64,000 nt of DNA, taken from NCBI RefSeq assembly GCF_002901825.1, contig NZ_PPQD01000034.1:325755-389754 (forward strand), written 5' to 3'. Positions 58,151-64,000 of this stretch are shown here, piece by piece; within the stretch, counting starts at the first letter, position 1, and each line of letters begins with the position of its first letter. This stretch comes from Mammaliicoccus sciuri (GTDB taxonomy: Bacteria > Bacillota > Bacilli > Staphylococcales > Staphylococcaceae). The position numbers and the translations under genes are program-made. A model generated the notes under the pieces. That model made no database searches. It was not told where the DNA came from and was given only the letters and a program-made list of their open reading frames with translations.

Positions 58151-58643
58151 CGTGACGTTGCTTATATGCTGAAATACGACTTTCAATCACTTCAGTACGA
58201 TCTCTTAGTAGATGATGGTGTTTAATATAATCTGATACATCTGTATTATAATTAAATTCAAAATCATCAAACGAACTTTCTAAAGCACGATAGCTTGCAT
58301 CTGTTAAAGGGAGTTGAATATTTTCATAAGGATGACCTTGCTCAATGCGCATGATTTGTGAATGAATTAAAGATTGAAATGATGCTTTTTCAATACCTAA
58401 ATGGCTAAAGTCATCATTTAATTCTGCAATTTGTAATGCTTTTTTATAAGTTTTTAGCGCACCTTTCGTATTATCACGTCTATAGTGGTAACACGCTGTA
58501 GAGAACAATATTAAACTTACAATTGCATCATGTTTACTAAATTGAGTTTGATCTTTCCAATGATCTTCTAATATATCGTGACATTCAAAATAATGTCTTA
58601 AGACATGGAAATGATAGTGAAATGACATTATTTGTGTTTCCAT
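58140..58643 (-). CDS. DUF309 family protein (YpuF)
   Basis: A 167-aa helical protein with the DUF309 signature HYFECHDILEDHW near the N-terminus and TACYHYRRDNTKGALKTYKKA in the middle. Function unknown. It lies beside scpA as ypuF does in B. subtilis, but here on the opposite strand and divergent from scpA. RBS GAGAGGG 8 bp before the ATG at 58643. Confidence 0.82.
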   Translation of the reverse strand: METQIMSFHYHFHVLRHYFECHDILEDHWKDQTQFSKHDAIVSLILFSTACYHYRRDNTKGALKTYKKALQIAELNDDFSHLGIEKASFQSLIHSQIMRIEQGHPYENIQLPLTDASYRALESSFDDFEFNYNTDVSDYIKHHHLLRDRTEVIESRISAYKQRHARQ

Positions 58644-58740
58644 TTAAAATCCCTCTCAGCATAGAATATTTATACGTAATCATGGTATAATAATTTTTAG
58701 ATTTATGCACGTAAAAGGAATAGAAATGAGGAAGTTTTAA

Positions 58741-59475
58741 ATGTATGAAGTAAAACTTGATGCCTTTGAAGGACCTTTGGATTTATTACTTCATTTAATA
58801 CAAAAATACGAAATAGATATTTATGATATTCCAATGAAGGAACTAACCGAGCAATACTTAAGTTATATACATCAAATGAAAATATTAGAAATAAATGTAG
58901 CGAGTGAATATTTAGTTATGGCATCAGAGTTATTGATGATCAAAAGCAAATTATTACTACCTACACAACCATCAGATATTGATGAATTTGAAGATGATCC
59001 AAGGGACGATTTAGTTAGACAATTAATCGAATACCAAAATTATAAAGAATATGCTGAATTATTAAATCATAAAAAACAAGACAGAGAACAAATATTCATC
59101 AAAAAGCCAGCAGATTTATCCAAATTTGAAGCCGTTCATGACAAACGTGCACCTTTAGATTTAGATATGACGGATTTAATTATTGCATACCAACGTACTA
59201 AACGTAGACAAAGATTTAATAAACCTCAGAATGTCACAGTTAATGAAGATAGTTATACGATTGAAATGGCAACAGCTTCAATACAAGCACAACTTGCCCA
59301 TCATAAGAGTTATAAATTTTTCGAAACATTACCTTCTGATTTATCTACAAATGTATTGGTAACGTTGTTCTTGGCAATATTGGAAATGATGAAATTAAGA
59401 CAAATTGATGTATTCCAACAATATCAATTTGGAGAAATAACTATAAATCGAGGCGTAAATTATGTCAGTGAGTAA
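58741..59475 (+). CDS. scpA: segregation and condensation protein A
   Basis: A 244-aa kleisin that joins SMC heads and ScpB in the chromosome condensin. The N-terminal helix domain begins YEVKLDAFEGPLDLLLHLIQ, followed by SEYLVMASELLMIKSK; the C-terminal winged helix ends FGEITINRGVNYVSE. Overlaps scpB by 14 bp. Confidence 0.95.
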   Translation: MYEVKLDAFEGPLDLLLHLIQKYEIDIYDIPMKELTEQYLSYIHQMKILEINVASEYLVMASELLMIKSKLLLPTQPSDIDEFEDDPRDDLVRQLIEYQNYKEYAELLNHKKQDREQIFIKKPADLSKFEAVHDKRAPLDLDMTDLIIAYQRTKRRQRFNKPQNVTVNEDSYTIEMATASIQAQLAHHKSYKFFETLPSDLSTNVLVTLFLAILEMMKLRQIDVFQQYQFGEITINRGVNYVSE

Positions 59476-60022
59476 ATTAGGATTATTAGAAGGATTATTA
59501 TATTCATTAGGTGATGAAGGCATTGAAATCAATCAGTTATGTGAGTTATTAGAATTAACACCATCACAATTAAAAGATTTAGCAAATGAATATGAACGCG
59601 AAACATTACAAATTATTTTTTACGGTAATAAATGCATTCTTACTGCAAAGCCAATTATGCATGAATATCTTGAAAAATTAATGATAGATAATATGAATAC
59701 AAAATTATCACAAGCTGCGTTAGAAACATTATCTATTATTGCATACAATCAACCTGTTACAAGAAGCGATATAGAAGTGATACGTGGTGTGAATTCAGAT
59801 GCATCTGTAAAGACTTTAATTGCTAAAGGTGTCGTTGAATCGAAACATAATGATCAATCTAGAAGCCAATTATTGTATACGACAGATTACTTTTTAAATG
59901 TATTTGGACTAACTTCTTTAGACGAATTACCTAAATCAACAAATGAAGAAAATGAACAAGAAGAAATGGATTTGTTTTTTAGTAGCATGAACGAAAAACA
60001 AAACAATGAGGAGCAATCATAA
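59462..60022 (+). CDS. scpB: segregation and condensation protein B
   Basis: A 186-aa protein with two winged-helix domains (AALETLSIIAYNQPVTRSDIE typical) that dimerises and binds ScpA. An acidic C-terminal tail is present (EENEQEEMD). Start inside scpA, stop overlapping rluB by one base: a translationally coupled scpA-scpB-rluB operon. Confidence 0.94.
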   Translation: MSVSKLGLLEGLLYSLGDEGIEINQLCELLELTPSQLKDLANEYERETLQIIFYGNKCILTAKPIMHEYLEKLMIDNMNTKLSQAALETLSIIAYNQPVTRSDIEVIRGVNSDASVKTLIAKGVVESKHNDQSRSQLLYTTDYFLNVFGLTSLDELPKSTNEENEQEEMDLFFSSMNEKQNNEEQS

Positions 60023-60759
60023 TGAGTGAAGAATTAGAGAGATTACAAAAAGTTATTGCAAAAAGTGGATATACGTCACGTAGAAAAGCAGAAAAATTAA
60101 TAGAAGAAGGACTTGTATATGTTAATCATAAACAAGTGACAGAACTTGGAACTAAAGTGAAAGATTCTGATTATATCGAAGTAGAAGGTATTCCATTAGA
60201 AATGCCAGATAAGCTATATATTTTATTCCATAAACCAACCAAAGTGATTACAAGTGTATCTGACGATAAAGGAAGAGCCGTGGTGACAGATTATTTTAAA
60301 GATATTAAGACGAGAATTTTCCCAGTAGGAAGATTAGATTATGACACATCTGGTTTATTAATTTTAACGAATGATGGTGAGTTTACAAATTTAATGACCC
60401 ATCCTCGTTATAAAATTCAAAAGAAATATGTAGCAAAATTAAAAGGCTATTTACTTAGAGAAGAAGTAAAACAATTGGAAAAAGGTATACAACTAGAAGA
60501 TGGATTGACACAACCTGCAATTGTAAAAGTAAAAAGTCAAGACAGAGAGCGTAATGTAACGCATGTAGAAATTACGATTACTGAAGGTAGAAATAGACAG
60601 GTTAGAAGAATGTTTAGTCATTTTGGACATGAGGTTATTAAACTTACGAGAGTAGAATATGGTCCACTTAATTTAAAAGGCTTAAATGCTGGTCAGGGCA
60701 GAACATTATCACCTCATGAAATCAAAGTTTTAAGACATTTGGCACAAGAAGGTAAATAA
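60022..60759 (+). CDS. rluB: 23S rRNA pseudouridine synthase RluB
   Basis: A 245-aa RsuA-family enzyme: N-terminal S4 RNA-binding domain (RLQKVIAKSGYTSRRKAEKLI) and catalytic domain with the active-site Asp in GRLDYDTSGLLILTNDG. It modifies helix 89 of 23S rRNA in homologues. RBS GAGGAG in scpB. Followed by a terminator and then resABC. Confidence 0.93.
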   Translation: MSEELERLQKVIAKSGYTSRRKAEKLIEEGLVYVNHKQVTELGTKVKDSDYIEVEGIPLEMPDKLYILFHKPTKVITSVSDDKGRAVVTDYFKDIKTRIFPVGRLDYDTSGLLILTNDGEFTNLMTHPRYKIQKKYVAKLKGYLLREEVKQLEKGIQLEDGLTQPAIVKVKSQDRERNVTHVEITITEGRNRQVRRMFSHFGHEVIKLTRVEYGPLNLKGLNAGQGRTLSPHEIKVLRHLAQEGK

Positions 60760-60761
60760 TC

Positions 60762-60775
60762 TGTAAACGTTCACA
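60762..60775 (+). promoter_or_regulatory. cre site between rluB and resA
   Basis: TGTAAACGTTCACA matches the CcpA operator TGWAANCGNTNWCA fully. It lies just after the rluB stop, about 100 bp before resA. Confidence 0.55.
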
Positions 60776-60821
60776 ATAATGCCACTAATCTGCTTTTTAG
60801 TCATGATATACTAAACAAAAC

Positions 60822-60850
60822 ACCATAACATTGCATATGTATGGTTTTTT
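60822..60850 (+). terminator. probable terminator between rluB and resA
   Basis: ACCATA / TATGGT with an AT-rich loop, followed by six T. The short stem makes it a weak candidate; readthrough into resA is possible. Confidence 0.5.
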
Positions 60851-60873
60851 TATTGTGTTAGGGAGGATTTTAA

Positions 60874-61410
60874 ATGAAAAAAAAACAGAAGACTGTACTC
60901 CAAATTGTTATAACAGCAGTAATCTTAATTGCAATTATATTTACAGTATGGTCCAGTCTTACGAAAGATAAAGATAAAGTAGCGCAAGTTGGAGATGATG
61001 CGCCACTTTTTGAACTCCAAACAGTTGATGGGAAAAAGGTTAATTTAAAAGACTTACGTGGGAAAGGTGTTTTAATTAACTTTTGGGGGACTTGGTGTGA
61101 ACCTTGTAAACGTGAAATGCCTGAGTTAGAAAGACAATATCAAAACTACAAAGACAAAGGTGTTGAAGTCGTTGCGATACATGTCAGAAATAATCCTCAA
61201 CAAATCAAACAATATTTAAGTTCGTTAAAAAAAACACCAACATTCACAGTTGCGATGGATAACGATAATTTAGTAACAGATGCATATGGTATCAATCCAT
61301 TACCAACTACGATAACGGTTGATAAAGATGGTAAAATAAAAACAAAGCATACTGGTGAACTTTCTAAAAAGCAAATCATAGAAGAAATGGAAAAGGTCAA
61401 AGTGAAATAG
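60874..61410 (+). CDS. resA: cytochrome c biogenesis thiol-disulfide oxidoreductase ResA
   Basis: A 178-aa membrane-tethered thioredoxin-like protein. N-terminal anchor at about residues 8-28, then a thioredoxin fold with CEPC active site (Cys75, Cys78 in WGTWCEPCKRE). It reduces apocytochrome c haem-binding cysteines outside the membrane. RBS GGGAGG. First of resABC. Confidence 0.9.
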   Translation: MKKKQKTVLQIVITAVILIAIIFTVWSSLTKDKDKVAQVGDDAPLFELQTVDGKKVNLKDLRGKGVLINFWGTWCEPCKREMPELERQYQNYKDKGVEVVAIHVRNNPQQIKQYLSSLKKTPTFTVAMDNDNLVTDAYGINPLPTTITVDKDGKIKTKHTGELSKKQIIEEMEKVKVK

Positions 61411-61423
61411 AGGGGGATTTAAA

Positions 61424-63067
61424 GTGAGCAACAAGCAAATTGTTTGTGAGTGCGGGCATAAGAACCCAGAAGGAACTCAATTATGCTTAAACTGTGGTCG
61501 CTTAATAAATGACGACTATGATAAGAAAAAGACAACCGACGTTATGCGTTACGATGGGCAAGCGATACGTTCGAAAACAAAAAACAGAACAATATTAGAT
61601 CGCATATGGAATTTCTTCGCTTCAATCAAAACAGGTGTTACGTTACTCGTATTAACGGTTATTGCAGCTTCAATTGGAACAATATTCCCACAAGAATATT
61701 TCATTCCAATGAATGTGAATCCAGAACAATATTATTATGAACATTATGGTTCTCTAGGATTACTATATTATAAACTTGGATTCCACAATTTATATAGTTC
61801 ATGGTGGTTCTTAATTCTGTTAGGTTTAGTAGCATTCTCTATTATTACATCAAGTATTGATAGAGGGATACCTTTACATAAATCTTTGAAAAATCAAAGA
61901 ACGAAAAAGCACAGTTCATTCTATAAACGTCAAAGATTAAACTCACATTCAGATGATCAAGTTAATCTAGATGAAATAAGTCAATCTTTTAAAGATAAAA
62001 GATACAAAGTTAAACAAGATGGGAATCATATCTTACTTGAAAAAGGACGTTTATCTAGATACGGTCCTTATATCAACCATACTGGTTTAATCATTTTATT
62101 ATTTGGGGCAATGTTAAGATTCTTACCAGGCTTTTACTTAGATGATATGGTCTATGTGAAAGAAGGAGAAACTAAACCAGTACCTGGTACAGATAGAGGC
62201 TATTATATAAAAAATAATGACTTTATATATGAAGAATATGATCAAAAATCTCAATCCAATACAAACCCTGAATCAATTGACCCAAGTTTAAACAAAATTG
62301 CTAAGAACTACGAAACAAAAGCTACTTTGTATAAAAACAGTCAAGAAGAAGTGATTGGGTCAGATGCTAATCTAAAAGAAGTCGCTTCAGATTCAATTAA
62401 AGTCAATCATCCGTTGAAATATGATCACTTACAATTTTATCAAAGTAGCTTTGACAACTCGTTGTTAAAAGATATGACATTTAACTTAAAAACAAAAGAT
62501 GGTAAACCTTTAGGAAAACCATTTACAGTTAATTTGGAAAGTCCGAAAAAGACTTATAAAATAACAGATGATTTAACAGTTAAGTTAAGAAGTTATGCAC
62601 CCGATTACGAAAAAATAGAAAATGGTGTACTTGCAACTAAATCTCCAAATCCAAATAATCCAGCTTTTGTGTTTGAAGTAACTGATAAAGGTAAACAATC
62701 AGAATTTAGTTTCTTAAGAATTAAAGAATCACAAGATATATCTAAAGATAATAAATACGATGTGAAATTTGCGAATGCAACAAATCAATGGGCAACAGTG
62801 TTGGCAGTGAAGAAAGACTTAACACTTCCAATATTATTTACAGGTTTCGTTATCTTCTTATTAGGTTTAGCAGTTGGATCATATATTAACCATAGACGTA
62901 TTTGGATTAATACTGATAACGGTGAATTTAATATCGCTGCACATACAAATAAGAATTATTATGGTTTCTCAAAAGAGATTAACCAAGTCTTAGATAAACA
63001 TCACATTTCACATATAGAAGATACTAAACAAGACATTCACGAAAGTAAGGAGGCAAACAATGGATAA
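61424..63067 (+). CDS. resB: cytochrome c biogenesis protein ResB/Ccs1
   Basis: A 547-aa membrane protein of System II haem attachment. It has a short N-terminal CxC...CxxC zinc ribbon (Cys8, Cys10, Cys21, Cys24), membrane helices near residues 70-90, 125-145, 220-240 and 470-490, and a large extracytoplasmic domain. RBS AGGGGG. Overlaps resC by 8 bp. Pairs with ResC for haem export and ligation. Confidence 0.93.
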   Translation: MSNKQIVCECGHKNPEGTQLCLNCGRLINDDYDKKKTTDVMRYDGQAIRSKTKNRTILDRIWNFFASIKTGVTLLVLTVIAASIGTIFPQEYFIPMNVNPEQYYYEHYGSLGLLYYKLGFHNLYSSWWFLILLGLVAFSIITSSIDRGIPLHKSLKNQRTKKHSSFYKRQRLNSHSDDQVNLDEISQSFKDKRYKVKQDGNHILLEKGRLSRYGPYINHTGLIILLFGAMLRFLPGFYLDDMVYVKEGETKPVPGTDRGYYIKNNDFIYEEYDQKSQSNTNPESIDPSLNKIAKNYETKATLYKNSQEEVIGSDANLKEVASDSIKVNHPLKYDHLQFYQSSFDNSLLKDMTFNLKTKDGKPLGKPFTVNLESPKKTYKITDDLTVKLRSYAPDYEKIENGVLATKSPNPNNPAFVFEVTDKGKQSEFSFLRIKESQDISKDNKYDVKFANATNQWATVLAVKKDLTLPILFTGFVIFLLGLAVGSYINHRRIWINTDNGEFNIAAHTNKNYYGFSKEINQVLDKHHISHIEDTKQDIHESKEANNG

Positions 63068-64000
63068 AGATATGTTTTTAAATATTAGTAATATTAGTTT
63101 ATATTCTGCATTTATTTTATACTTAGTTGCGATTGTCCCATATTCATTTTCAATCCGTTCACCTAAGAAAAGAGCAGAAAAAGTAGGGGTGACATTAACT
63201 GTCATCGGCTTTGTATTACAAATTCTATACTTTATTACTAGATGGATTGCTGCGGGACATGCACCAGTAAGTAATATGTATGAATTCTTAACGATGTTTG
63301 GCATTATGATGGTAGGTGGCTTCCTCGTTATTTACTCTATATATAAGACACCTATTTTAGCGCTATTCGTATTACCAATTGCGATGTTGTTAATTGCATA
63401 TGCAAGTATGTTCTCTAGAGATGTTTCGCCGTTAATTCCTGCGTTACAATCTAGTTGGTTAGCAATTCACGTTATAACAGTAACGATTTCATATGGTATT
63501 TTATCAATCAGCTGTATAGCAGGATTAATTTATTTATTTGCAGCTGTTAGTCCAGAAGAAAAATCTATACATAGTTTCTTTGTAGAAGTCATTATGTATT
63601 TCATTGTTATTGTAATTGGGTTTATATTAACAACGATTATTATGAAAGATATCGTTGGTTACGATGACACTTATTTCTTTATCGATAAAAATGATAATAA
63701 CTCTGTTCAACATTATCATCTTCCAGCATTTGTAACACAACAAGATAGTTTACTTGTAGATCATGTTTCTGGTAGTGATTATGAACCAAAAGAAAGAACA
63801 GATATCTTAAAATGGAGCAAGATTGAATTACCTGCTGTTATCAATTCACAAAAATTAAACACAGTCGTTTGGTCAATTGTAGTTGGTACGGTCTTGTATG
63901 GTATACTAAGATTGATTTTGAAAGGCAAGACTTTGTTTAGTCTTATCAAACCACTTACGAAAAAAGTCAATCTATCCTTGATGGATGAAATAGGATATCG
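63060..64000 (+). CDS. resC: cytochrome c biogenesis protein ResC/CcsA (partial, runs off the window)
   Basis: An open frame of 313 codons with no stop before the window end. It starts MDKDMFLNISNISLYSAFIL and has at least six membrane helices; WIAAGHAPVSNMYEF and WLAIHVITVTISYG are typical of CcsA/ResC. The frame ends at LMDEIGYR, shortly before where the haem-handling WWD segment is expected. The start overlaps resB, with AAGGAGG upstream. It forms the haem channel with ResB. Confidence 0.92.
   Translation, partial: MDKDMFLNISNISLYSAFILYLVAIVPYSFSIRSPKKRAEKVGVTLTVIGFVLQILYFITRWIAAGHAPVSNMYEFLTMFGIMMVGGFLVIYSIYKTPILALFVLPIAMLLIAYASMFSRDVSPLIPALQSSWLAIHVITVTISYGILSISCIAGLIYLFAAVSPEEKSIHSFFVEVIMYFIVIVIGFILTTIIMKDIVGYDDTYFFIDKNDNNSVQHYHLPAFVTQQDSLLVDHVSGSDYEPKERTDILKWSKIELPAVINSQKLNTVVWSIVVGTVLYGILRLILKGKTLFSLIKPLTKKVNLSLMDEIGY

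Overview
This 64-kb window is AT-rich chromosomal core DNA from a low-GC Gram-positive coccus of the family Staphylococcaceae. Gene content and order (sodA-pbp3, rpmG-fthC-gluP-glcK, comG, gcv, lipM, accBC, xseAB, argR-recN, bkd, gnd, zwf, rnz, proC, fur, xerD, scpAB, res) match the S. aureus SA13xx region as I remember it. Several loci are absent from S. aureus at this position: MEP-pathway genes (ispG at the left edge, dxs after ispA), pst-phoU between pbp3 and rpmG, ptb-bcd-buk ahead of the branched-chain keto-acid dehydrogenase genes, and a full-length Spo0A-type response regulator behind recN. This points to a deep-branching, animal-associated member such as the sciuri group (Mammaliicoccus) or a close relative. 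No tRNA, rRNA, prophage, insertion sequence or CRISPR array was seen.

Layout. 1-9160: ispG (partial), a DUF1189 membrane protein, sodA, pbp3, an intergenic repeat region, the Pho-regulated pstSCAB-phoU operon and rpmG. 9310-17746: folate ligase, rhomboid protease, YqgQ, glucokinase, a thiamine-binding protein, small membrane proteins and the comG pseudopilus operon. 17824-26416: aroK, glycine riboswitch with gcvT-gcvPA-gcvPB, rhodanese, lipM, a lipoprotein, an M24 peptidase and efp. 26598-36594: accBC, yqhY, nusB, xseAB, ispA, dxs, argR, recN and the Spo0A-like regulator. 36601-46441: ptb, bcd-buk-lpdV-bkdAA-bkdAB-bkdB, a bacilliredoxin and an aromatic-acid-exporter-like protein. 46441-64000: a second repeat array, peptidase, gnd, an AraC regulator, zwf, rnz, proC, two oxidoreductases, nudF, fur, xerD, scpAB, rluB and resABC (resC runs off the end).

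The window is nearly collinear with the Bacillus subtilis yqf-yqj region. The sporulation genes spoIIIA (between efp and accB) and spoIVB (between recN and spo0A) are missing at the expected positions, yet a Spo0A homologue with intact receiver and DNA-binding domains remains. I rate this the most interesting observation.

Regulation can be read directly at several places: a four-repeat PhoP box before pstS; a glycine riboswitch before gcvT; a near-perfect CodY box and a perfect cre site before bcd; cre sites before gnd and resA; a Fur box before fur; and a hairpin between bkdB and the bacilliredoxin gene whose 3' arm is also the Shine-Dalgarno and whose 5' arm overlaps a promoter. Two intergenic arrays (40-bp and 41-bp units with internal dyads) and a 96-bp nested-palindrome element are not explained by any gene. 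All assignments come from reading the sequence and from family knowledge; no database search was run.
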